From NCBI GenBank assembly GCA_955652715.1, contig CATPBS010000071.1, positions 1-22,586 of the forward strand: a stretch of DNA of 22,586 nt, written 5' to 3'. Shown here piece after piece: positions 1 to 6,087 of this stretch. This stretch comes from an uncultured Candidatus Udaeobacter sp. Lineage in GTDB: Bacteria; Verrucomicrobiota; Verrucomicrobiia; Chthoniobacterales; UBA10450. The notes beneath the pieces are model-generated. The model had not been told where the DNA came from and did no database searches. It was given only the letters and a program-made list of their open reading frames with translations. Position numbers and translations under genes: made by a program. Position 1 is the first letter of the stretch; every line of letters begins with the position of its first letter.

Positions 1-29
1 ACGGGGTAAATTATCGGGGCAGCACCCTG

Positions 30-422
30 TTACGGCACAAGAAAGATCTTGTCGGTGTAAGGATCCTTCACTTCAGTTCCCGGAGGGAATCCTTCCACAT
101 CGATGTATTTGCCAGGGGAATAAGGGCTCTCCACCAGGTGCGGTTTGCCAGGGACGGGAATCCCATACGGATAATCTCCTTTTGCAATCTTTGTCGGCGC
201 AGCCGTGGGAGGAGGTGATGCTGCTGGCGCCTCTGATGGCGGCGGACCGGTGGGCTGAACTGGTCCATTTGGATTGAAGGGCTGTTGCCCCGGGGGGTAT
301 TCCGCGGTCTGGTTGGAGGGATACCTCGCCGCTCTATGACGGGTGGTTGGCGGTGGCGGCTCTTCAGAGCATGAGGCGAGCAAGAAGGCCGCAACGAGCG
401 CAAGCGACAATGAAAATTTCAT
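30..422 (-). CDS. Small proline-rich lipoprotein, function unknown
   Basis: 130 residues from the ATG at 422. The N-terminus is a lipoprotein signal: Met-Lys, a hydrophobic stretch, then a lipobox ending LLASC, so Cys18 should be lipidated after cleavage. Residues 20-80 are a low-complexity Pro/Gln/Thr/Ala spacer. The C-terminal 50 residues are more ordered (YPYGIPVPGKP, SPYSPGKYIDV, a final DPYTDKIFLVP) and resemble the short basic tails of verrucomicrobial lipoproteins that I recognise only in outline. A start 16 codons upstream is open, but it would put extra residues before the signal peptide and it overlaps the proposed promoter. The gene is divergent from the response-regulator gene. 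No enzymatic motif is visible. It is probably a membrane- or wall-associated structural protein, but the role is unknown. Confidence 0.75.
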   Translation of the reverse strand: MKFSLSLALVAAFLLASCSEEPPPPTTRHRAARYPSNQTAEYPPGQQPFNPNGPVQPTGPPPSEAPAASPPPTAAPTKIAKGDYPYGIPVPGKPHLVESPYSPGKYIDVEGFPPGTEVKDPYTDKIFLVP

Positions 423-441
423 AAGTGGAAAGACTGTTGCA

Positions 442-470
442 ATCGTATCTGCAGTCGGATTCGTTGCCAA
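442..470 (-). promoter_or_regulatory. Putative sigma70-type promoter of the lipoprotein gene
   Basis: On the minus strand TTGGCA (470-465) is followed after exactly 17 bases by TACGAT (447-442). These match the -35 box at 5 of 6 positions and the -10 box at 4 of 6. Transcription would begin near 435 and give a leader of about 13 nt before the ATG at 422. This supports 422 rather than 470 as the start. It was found by eye only. Confidence 0.4.
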
Positions 471-533
471 TGAATTAAATCACTTTTTTCTGCAGTCCCA
501 GCGCTTGTCTTGAGAAAGACCGGGGGAAATACA

Positions 534-1742
534 ATGACGGGGCGCCTTTCATCCGAATCGGAAGAAGAGATGTCTGACAATTCCCGTGCAGAAATTTTGG
601 TCGTGGATGATGATGCAATCAGTCGCCGCGTCCTGGCACAGTTGCTCACCGCTGCTGGTTACAAGTGTCGCGTGTCCAAGGACGGCTCTGACGCTCTTGA
701 GGTAGTTCACGCCGCGCCACCTTCGCTCCTGCTGCTTGATTTCGATATGCCGGGGCTAAACGGCGCTGAAGTTTTAGAACGGCTTCGCTCGGACCAAAAT
801 CCGGCAGTCGCACAAATTCCGACCATTATGTTGACTGCCCACGGAAGTGAAGAAAGCGAGGTATCTTGTCTGCAGGCCGGCGCAGATGATTTTGTGACAA
901 AACCGGTTAATGCCGCGGTATTGCGGGCCCGGATTGAGACGCAGCTTCGCCTCCGCTCGATGCGGCGTCAATTGGAGCGGCAGAATGATGAATTGGAGAG
1001 TTGGCGCCGCAATCTTGAGCGCGATCTGGAAGCTGCGCGTTTAACACAGCAATCGTTAATTCCCCAGAAACCGCTGGCGCTGCCGGGTTGGGAGGTCGCA
1101 ACCTGTTATCGCCCAGTGATCCAAGTGGGCGGCGATATGTATGGTTGGCTGCGGATGAAAGACGGCCGGATCTTGTTCTGGATAGCAGATGGAACGGGTC
1201 ACGGCGCTGCAGCCGCGTTGCTTACCACGCTGGCCAAACTTCTTTTCCACCATGGCAATGTCGAGCAGGACACGCCAGCCAGTGTTATGGAAGCCGTGAA
1301 CCACGACTTTCGCAGCATTTTTGGCTCACGCTCTTTCATGACGGCAATGTGTGTGGCACTTAATCCTACAACTGGAAACGCCAGTGTCGTGGGCGCAGGT
1401 CACCCCCCGCTTTTGGTGACACACCACAACGGCACGACGGAATCGATCGCATCGATTGCACCTCCGCTAGGCTTGATCGAACAACCGGAATTTGTCGAAA
1501 CGGCGATTGATCTTGAGCCAGGGGACGCTTTTCTTCTTTACACAGACGGTTTTTTTCGCTGGACAAAAGACGAACGGCATCGTTTGACTCCCCAACAGCT
1601 CGAGAAAATGCTGGATCACTCCGCGCCCACTGCCGAGACGTTGCTTAAGGGAGTTTTAGCGCATACAGCTCCGGATACCGCTGGACTTAGTTCACCGGAC
1701 GATATGACCGTTCTGGCCGTGCGCCGGATGACCGGACAATAA
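534..1742 (+). CDS. Response regulator fused to PP2C-type (RsbU/SpoIIE-like) Ser/Thr phosphatase
   Basis: 402 residues. An N-terminal receiver domain (about 20-140) has the acidic cluster DDD at 25-27, phosphoacceptor Asp69 in LLLLDFDMPG, Thr101 and Lys123 in VTKP. A Glu/Arg-rich coiled-coil linker (about 148-185) leads to a PPM/SpoIIE phosphatase domain with the metal-binding motifs GGDMYGW, ADGTGHG, LYTDGF and PDDMTVL all intact. Proteins of this build usually dephosphorylate an anti-anti-sigma (STAS) protein and so control a partner-switching sigma-factor cascade; phosphorylation of Asp69 would adjust phosphatase activity. No HPt, kinase, STAS or anti-sigma gene lies nearby, so partners are unknown. 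The ATG at 534 follows a GGGGGA ribosome site (522-527). An ATG at 570 after GAAGAAGAG is a real alternative, and a TTG at 510 is less likely. Confidence 0.9.
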   Translation: MTGRLSSESEEEMSDNSRAEILVVDDDAISRRVLAQLLTAAGYKCRVSKDGSDALEVVHAAPPSLLLLDFDMPGLNGAEVLERLRSDQNPAVAQIPTIMLTAHGSEESEVSCLQAGADDFVTKPVNAAVLRARIETQLRLRSMRRQLERQNDELESWRRNLERDLEAARLTQQSLIPQKPLALPGWEVATCYRPVIQVGGDMYGWLRMKDGRILFWIADGTGHGAAAALLTTLAKLLFHHGNVEQDTPASVMEAVNHDFRSIFGSRSFMTAMCVALNPTTGNASVVGAGHPPLLVTHHNGTTESIASIAPPLGLIEQPEFVETAIDLEPGDAFLLYTDGFFRWTKDERHRLTPQQLEKMLDHSAPTAETLLKGVLAHTAPDTAGLSSPDDMTVLAVRRMTGQ

Positions 1743-1804
1743 AATTTTTGATTTGCCCCAAATTTAGTCTTGCTCTCTTGCAAGCGAAACGTTAGTCAGC
1801 CTCC

Positions 1805-2086
1805 ATGCCGAAAACCAAAAAGAAAACTTCCAAGCGCAAACCGAATCCCGCCTTCATGAGACCGGTCCAACCTGATGACAAGCTCGCTGCCGTTGTTGGG
1901 TCGCAGCCGCTACCACGCTCCGAGCTTACAAAGAAGCTCTGGAACTACATCAAGAAACATGGTCTCCAAGACAAGAAGAAAAGAACAATGATCAACGCCG
2001 ACGACTCACTACGGCCGGTATTTAATGGTAAGAGCCAGGTGAGCATGTTCGAGATGACCAAGCTCGTCTCGAAACATCTGCGTTAG
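1805..2086 (+). CDS. SWIB/MDM2-domain protein
   Basis: 93 residues. The first 17 are very rich in Lys (MPKTKKKTSKRK), followed by one SWIB domain (about 18-92): LAAVVGSQPLPRSEL, KKLWNYIKKHGLQD, then a basic turn, INADDSLRPVF and the closing MFEMTKLVSKHL. These are the family's conserved blocks. In eukaryotes SWIB domains occur in chromatin remodellers; in Chlamydiae a SWIB domain is fused to topoisomerase I and small stand-alone copies exist. The basic tail suggests binding to DNA or to an acidic partner, a nucleoid-associated role being the natural guess. The gene appears to be a single transcription unit: a perfect hairpin starts 14 nt after its stop. No clear ribosome site precedes the ATG. 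Confidence 0.88.
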   Translation: MPKTKKKTSKRKPNPAFMRPVQPDDKLAAVVGSQPLPRSELTKKLWNYIKKHGLQDKKKRTMINADDSLRPVFNGKSQVSMFEMTKLVSKHLR

Positions 2087-2099
2087 ATTTTATCGGTTG

Positions 2100-2127
2100 A
2101 TAGCCCGGCGTTGTTGCGCCGGGCTAT
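2100..2127 (+). terminator. Hairpin terminator after the SWIB gene
   Basis: A perfect 11-bp stem (ATAGCCCGGCG at 2100-2110, complement at 2117-2127) encloses the 6-nt loop TTGTTG. Only a weak T-rich tract (TTTA) follows, so the stem is convincing and intrinsic termination is probable but not certain. It lies upstream of the thioredoxin start and argues against the longer reading frame that would start at 2097. Confidence 0.7.
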
Positions 2128-2210
2128 TTAAGGGCTTGGTGAAAGAAGCCGCATCGGCGGTGCGCTGTACCGCTCTTGCGCAGGGCTCTAATTACATCGA
2201 AGGTGGTGAT

Positions 2211-2663
2211 GTGAAAATCTATCGTCTGATTCTTTTCGTCCTCGCAGCCTCTGCTTTTCTCTTCGGGCAATTCGCGCGTGCCGATTCTAGCTGGCTGAAC
2301 GATTACAAGAAAGCGCAGGAGGAGGCTAAGGCGGCCAACAAGTTTCTTCTACTCAATTTCACCGGTTCGGACTGGTGTGGCTGGTGTATTAAGTTCGATA
2401 GAGAGGTTCTGTCGCAACCGCAGTTTAAGGATTATGCACGAGACAATCTGGTGCTCGTAGAGCTCGATTTTCCTCGGCGGAAGCTCCAGAGTGCCGAGGT
2501 GAAAAAGCAGAATCTGGAACTGGCGCAGCAGTACGAGGTTCTCGGGTTTCCCACGATTGTCGTGCTCAATAGCGACGGACAGAAGCTGTGGCACTTTGAC
2601 GGTTACTTCCCTGGCGGGCCGGAGGCGTTCATCGCGCAACTAGAGAAATTGCGGAAGGGTTAG
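2211..2663 (+). CDS. Secreted thioredoxin-fold protein (CGWC active site)
   Basis: 150 residues from a GTG start. The GTG at 2211 is preceded by AGGTGGT (2201-2207) and opens directly into a signal peptide (VKIYRLILFVLAASAFLF, likely cleavage after ARA). The mature part is a thioredoxin-7-like domain: NFTGSDWCGWCIKF carries the redox pair CxxC at residues 57 and 60, and GFPTIVVLN carries the cis-proline. Such periplasmic thioredoxins reduce or rearrange disulfides in exported proteins. The frame stays open upstream to 2097, but that extension would read through the preceding terminator hairpin and place a charged segment before the signal sequence, so it is rejected. A downstream peroxiredoxin-like gene and dsbD (20564-22586) may belong to the same extracytoplasmic thiol system, although they are not linked in an operon. 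Confidence 0.85.
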   Translation: MKIYRLILFVLAASAFLFGQFARADSSWLNDYKKAQEEAKAANKFLLLNFTGSDWCGWCIKFDREVLSQPQFKDYARDNLVLVELDFPRRKLQSAEVKKQNLELAQQYEVLGFPTIVVLNSDGQKLWHFDGYFPGGPEAFIAQLEKLRKG

Positions 2664-2744
2664 ACGCGCATTGCCGCCGACTTTTTGGGGTTGATTTTGG
2701 CGTGAGGGCAAAATTCGCCAATCCATTTTTTACGCGCGCGGTTG

Positions 2745-2796
2745 GCTACGCCTTACGTAGCTGCGGCCTCCGCTAGACACACGCGTCGAGTGTGTC
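2745..2796. repeat. Pair of small inverted repeats in the intergenic region
   Basis: The 145-bp gap 2664-2808 holds two perfect hairpins back to back: GCTACG/CGTAGC (2745-2750 and 2756-2761, 5-nt loop) and GACACAC/GTGTGTC (2776-2782 and 2790-2796, 7-nt loop). Neither has a T-tract. Together they look like a compact palindromic intergenic element rather than a terminator, but no second copy is present in the window. Confidence 0.4.
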
Positions 2797-2808
2797 ACTT
2801 TCGTACTC

Positions 2809-3984
2809 ATGTTTGTTTACCGTTTGCTTCTCGTTTGGTTCGCGACATTAATTGCCGCGCTTCGACTCGGAGCCGAATCCACATCTCCAACGCAGGATGC
2901 AGGGCGAGATAATCCACCCACGGCGGAGGAATCAGGCATCACGTTTAATTCGGTGCATGTCGATGGACCTTACATTGCCATGACCTTTGATGATGGACCA
3001 AGCGCGACCCTTACCCCAAAACTGCTCGATCTACTGGCCGCGCGTCATATTAGGGTCACATTCTTTGTCATCGGCGAAAACGTCGCGGAACATCCGGAGA
3101 TCGTCGCGCGAGCTGCCCGCGAAGGGCATGAAATTGGAAATCACAGCTGGTCACATCCCAACCTTGCCAAGATGTCTGACCAGGGCGTTCGCAGCCAATT
3201 GCAGCGAACCGATGACGCAATCAAAAATGCCACCGGTATGCGTCCCACGTTGCTTCGGCCACCTTACGGATCGATTACGGCACGCGAAAAACGCTGGATT
3301 CACGACGAATTCGGATACCGGATCATTCTTTGGGACGTTGACCCACTTGACTGGAAACGGCCCGGCCCGGCTGTAGTCCGCAATCGCATTCTTAAAGAGA
3401 CTCAACGCGGTTCGATTGTGTTATCCCACGATATTCACCCGGGAACAATCGAAGCGATGCCCTCTACTCTTGACGCGCTCGCGGCCAAGGGCTTCAAATT
3501 CGTTACCGTATCGGAACTGATTCGCATGGCGACGCTGAAAGCTTCTCATCCAAGTCCACAGCCGGGCGGAAACGCCCCAAGCGCCATTCCGTCGGTATCA
3601 CCATCCTCCACTCCCACGCAGCCGCCTTCTCTCCTGGCGGGTAGCTCGCCTCCGAAAAAACTACTTCTTCGCGGCGCCAACGTTTCGATCAGCCATCCGC
3701 TGCTCGGTCTTATTACGCGCAATGACGAAGTGATTGTTTTCGCCGTAGCTTCGCCATGGCCCGGGAGGCACGTCACGCACTTCGACGAATTGCCAATCGG
3801 TTACGTCGGTCGGCGCCAGTCCCAGGTAGTCGCGCACAGCCGGCGAAACGTCCAGCCCGGCACCATGATTCAGATTCGGCTTGGGGCGCTCATTTCCAAA
3901 GACGTACTGAAAGTGATCGGTGCGAAATGGACCGCAATCCTCCCATTGCGCATAACAAGTGCGATTGCCTTTACGAATGGCTAG
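2809..3984 (+). CDS. Secreted polysaccharide deacetylase (NodB domain) with antisense-overlapping tail
   Basis: 391 residues. There is a hydrophobic signal segment (1-22), then a complete carbohydrate-esterase-4 domain (about 52-245): TFDDGP at 59-64 with the catalytic/metal Asp pair, the zinc ligands in NHSWSH (His112, His116), RPPYG at 150-154, and LSHDIH with His207. These enzymes remove acetyl groups from N-acetylglucosamine in peptidoglycan, chitin-like or exopolysaccharide chains outside the membrane. Residues 246-284 are a Pro/Ser linker. From residue 285 onward the frame is antisense to the 3' third of the gene on the other strand and resembles no domain. The original stop may have stood near 3660 and been lost. 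The catalytic call is firm; whether the last 107 residues are made is doubtful. Confidence 0.87.
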   Translation: MFVYRLLLVWFATLIAALRLGAESTSPTQDAGRDNPPTAEESGITFNSVHVDGPYIAMTFDDGPSATLTPKLLDLLAARHIRVTFFVIGENVAEHPEIVARAAREGHEIGNHSWSHPNLAKMSDQGVRSQLQRTDDAIKNATGMRPTLLRPPYGSITAREKRWIHDEFGYRIILWDVDPLDWKRPGPAVVRNRILKETQRGSIVLSHDIHPGTIEAMPSTLDALAAKGFKFVTVSELIRMATLKASHPSPQPGGNAPSAIPSVSPSSTPTQPPSLLAGSSPPKKLLLRGANVSISHPLLGLITRNDEVIVFAVASPWPGRHVTHFDELPIGYVGRRQSQVVAHSRRNVQPGTMIQIRLGALISKDVLKVIGAKWTAILPLRITSAIAFTNG

Positions 3985-4500
3985 CCAGCGGTGCCAGCAT
4001 ACCGACTGACCCGGTCCTGTATAAGCTTGTTTGAACCAGGGGATCACAAGCGGCGCTTCCGGCTTGAACTGACCATGCGTGACATCGTTGTACGGCAGCG
4101 CACAGTAGAAGGGATTTTGTCGCGGTATGAAGGCAATCGGAACATAACTGCGCCGTGCTGACGCCTCCGGATTGTCAAAGCCCCCGTAATTGTTCGTCCA
4201 ATTCGCGTCCCAGGAACTTCTATAATTTGGAACCGGATTATTGCCTCCGGCCTGTTCTCCAACCCAAAACACGGTGGTCACGATGGTGGTCTTCCACGCG
4301 TACCGCTGGATCGCCGGATGCGAACTAGTAGGAATGAAGACTTGCGGTTCCACTTTGAGCAACGCCTGCTCCCGCAATTTCATTGCGTACTTGGCAAAAT
4401 CCGCCGCCGTTGCATAGGGGGAAGTGGATTGTTCGTCCCCGAAAGCTTTTGGGGCGCCAGCAATTGCCAGACTGAAACAGACCACAAGAAGTCTCTTCAT
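3661..4500 (-). CDS. Secreted protein with double-psi beta-barrel-like (RlpA-like) C-terminal core
   Basis: 279 residues. A signal peptide (MKRLLVVCFSLAIAGAPKAFG) is followed by a domain rich in Trp, Tyr and Asn (50-165). The C-terminal region then has AQWEDCGPF (184-192) and GAGLDVSPAVRDYLGL (213-228). This spacing of a 'D-x-GP' loop and a 'D-(V/L)-S-x-A-x-x-x-L-G' helix is what RlpA-like double-psi beta-barrels show, so a wall- or sugar-binding exported protein is the best guess; the similarity is partial and comes from reading, not from a search. Several Cys residues (133, 168, 182, 189) could form disulfides in the periplasm. Its 3' 324 nt, including the barrel-like core, lie antisense to the deacetylase tail. 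No Shine-Dalgarno sequence stands close to the ATG. Confidence 0.7.
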   Translation of the reverse strand: MKRLLVVCFSLAIAGAPKAFGDEQSTSPYATAADFAKYAMKLREQALLKVEPQVFIPTSSHPAIQRYAWKTTIVTTVFWVGEQAGGNNPVPNYRSSWDANWTNNYGGFDNPEASARRSYVPIAFIPRQNPFYCALPYNDVTHGQFKPEAPLVIPWFKQAYTGPGQSVCWHRWLAIRKGNRTCYAQWEDCGPFRTDHFQYVFGNERPKPNLNHGAGLDVSPAVRDYLGLAPTDVTDWQFVEVRDVPPGPWRSYGENNHFVIARNKTEQRMADRNVGAAKK

Positions 4501-4616
4501 GCGCAGAACCGCGGCTTCTTCTATCCGATTCCACGCTGTCAGGCAAGCCGAATTTTCTGGTCCCGACGATAGCGAGGTCGGTTCAGGATTCAGAGCAGGG
4601 TTCGGATGAAATCGGT

Positions 4617-5969
4617 TTACTGGTTTTCAACGAGCATTCGCGAGCTTGGTTTACGCGCTTCAACTTCGGCGCTTACTTTTTGAATGTGCGCTTCCTGCTC
4701 ATTCAAGCGCGCGACGACAGCCTCCGTCGTTTTGCGCTGCCGAGCTATTGCCGCTTCGAAGTCGTTTCGCTGCTGCGCCATCGCTGATTTCAGTTCCTCG
4801 ACTTTCCGGTGTTCTTTTAGAAATTCATTGAGCAACATCGCGTTCACCGCATCGTAGAGCACAGTGTAGATGTCGCCATTTTTGTCGCGCACGACCAGAT
4901 CGGGATTCACGTTGGCTACTTCCTCGGCAATTAAGCCAAATTGCGGCGTATCTGTCTTGTCGCTCTTGTAATGGAATGTGACCGGGTTGAGCGCCAAAAT
5001 CGCCTCGCTGGCAGTGTTCATGGGTTTGATCTCCTTCTTGAACCTGGCTGAGGAACTAGCCGTGCCAAACTGGCCAGCGGAGTCGATCAGCACGGGTATG
5101 GCGTCGGCGTTTCCCGTCTGCACGCCACGAATATTGGCGATAAAGCAACTGTTGCTCAAGTCTGCGCCGGGGTGACCGATACAGATAACGCCATCCGCTG
5201 TGGTGACGTTGCTGCCGGCGTTCGACCCCAAGGCAATGTTTCCGTTGCCAGTGCTGGAATTGAGCGCGTCCTGACCAATGGCGACATTGTCGTTGCCAGT
5301 GTTGTTGAAGTTGAGCGCCTCATCCCCGATGGCCGTAATGCTATCGCCGGTGTTGTTTTCAAGCGCTTTATAACCGACGGCTGTGTTGAAGCTGCCAAGG
5401 GTGTTAGTAGAAAGCGCTAAAAAGCCGTTTGCCGTGTTGAATTGGCCAGCGGTGTTGGAATAGAGCGCTTGAAAACCCGTGGCCGTGTTGGCGTCGGCGC
5501 TGTTACTGTAGAGCGCACCTGCCCCAAGGGCCGTGTTGGAGCTGCCAACGGTGTTCGAATAAAGCGCGGCGGTCCCCATCGCCGTGTTGTTGTCACCTCC
5601 GATGTTCGGTTGCAAACTGTTGGAAAAGAGCGCAAGCGTTCCGTTGGCCGTGTTGGCGAAGCCTGTTGTATTGCTAAAAAGCGCTCCAGCGCCAGTGGCC
5701 GTATTTTGGTTTCCGGTGTTCAGAAAAAGCGCCCCGGCGCCAGTGGCTGTGTTAAAGCTGCCAGTGGCGTCGCTCCTGAGCGAGAACAGACCAGCTGCTG
5801 TGTTGTATGTCCCGGTGGTAAGGCTCAAAAGGACGTCTTGCCCTTCCGCTGTGTTGCCTCCGGGATAACCGCCATCCGGCGGAGGACTGACTGCTTCCGC
5901 TTTTGACGAAAGCACAAAGCCGATAATTGCGACTGTGACGATGGCGAGTAATCGAATGGTCGTTTTCAT
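4617..5969 (-). CDS. Secreted YadA-head-like repeat protein with C-terminal S74 intramolecular chaperone domain
   Basis: 450 residues. The signal peptide ends near KAEA (26). Residues 52-250 are about 11-12 imperfect repeats of roughly 16-17 residues, consensus NTAxGxxALxxNTxGxx, the pattern of the left-handed beta-roll of YadA-type adhesin heads. Residues 305-385 form a Peptidase_S74 domain as in phage tail spikes (SSARFKKEI, NPVTFHYK, FGLIAEEV, LYDAVNAMLL), and 386-440 are a coiled coil. S74 domains trimerise the fibre and then cut themselves off with a Ser-Lys pair spaced by five; Ser306 and Lys311 fit that spacing. No C-terminal beta-barrel anchor is present, so the product should be a released or surface-bound trimeric fibre rather than an autotransporter. 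The role (adhesion, matrix) is inferred. Confidence 0.85.
   Translation of the reverse strand: MKTTIRLLAIVTVAIIGFVLSSKAEAVSPPPDGGYPGGNTAEGQDVLLSLTTGTYNTAAGLFSLRSDATGSFNTATGAGALFLNTGNQNTATGAGALFSNTTGFANTANGTLALFSNSLQPNIGGDNNTAMGTAALYSNTVGSSNTALGAGALYSNSADANTATGFQALYSNTAGQFNTANGFLALSTNTLGSFNTAVGYKALENNTGDSITAIGDEALNFNNTGNDNVAIGQDALNSSTGNGNIALGSNAGSNVTTADGVICIGHPGADLSNSCFIANIRGVQTGNADAIPVLIDSAGQFGTASSSARFKKEIKPMNTASEAILALNPVTFHYKSDKTDTPQFGLIAEEVANVNPDLVVRDKNGDIYTVLYDAVNAMLLNEFLKEHRKVEELKSAMAQQRNDFEAAIARQRKTTEAVVARLNEQEAHIQKVSAEVEARKPSSRMLVENQ
5220..5816 (-). repeat. Imperfect tandem repeat inside the S74 fibre gene (unit about 48-51 bp)
   Basis: The stretch encoding residues 52-250 repeats on the DNA level with a unit of about 48-51 bp. 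Most units keep the block AACACGGC (reverse strand) for Asn-Thr-Ala and an 'AGCGC' block for Ala-Leu. One unit near 5588-5620 is longer by about five codons (the LQPNIGG insert). Length variation by slippage between strains would be expected. Confidence 0.8.
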
Positions 5970-6087
5970 ACGTCGTAAAGTTTCGGGAGATTCTCAGGTT
6001 TGTCGAGAGCCTGACCGCTCGACACCGCGAGCCCGCAGGAGTGCGCGCCGTTCACAGGAATCGGCATGAACGATGCCATCGACAGCG

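Noticed and set aside
449..498. Direct repeat TCTGCAGTC at about 448-456 and 490-498 in the divergent promoter region
   Set aside because: Nine bases in two copies is weak evidence for an operator and no matching regulator is adjacent.
2097..2210. Upstream extension of the thioredoxin frame
   Set aside because: It reads through the terminator hairpin and precedes a normal signal peptide that has its own ribosome site.
5220..5816. Regular 48-51 bp repeats that might suggest a CRISPR array
   Set aside because: Units are coding, in frame, without unique spacers, and diverge in the manner of protein repeats.
5442..5906. Plus-strand frames of 94-154 codons with Val/Gly/Ala repeats
   Set aside because: They are antisense readings of the tandem repeats of the S74 fibre gene.
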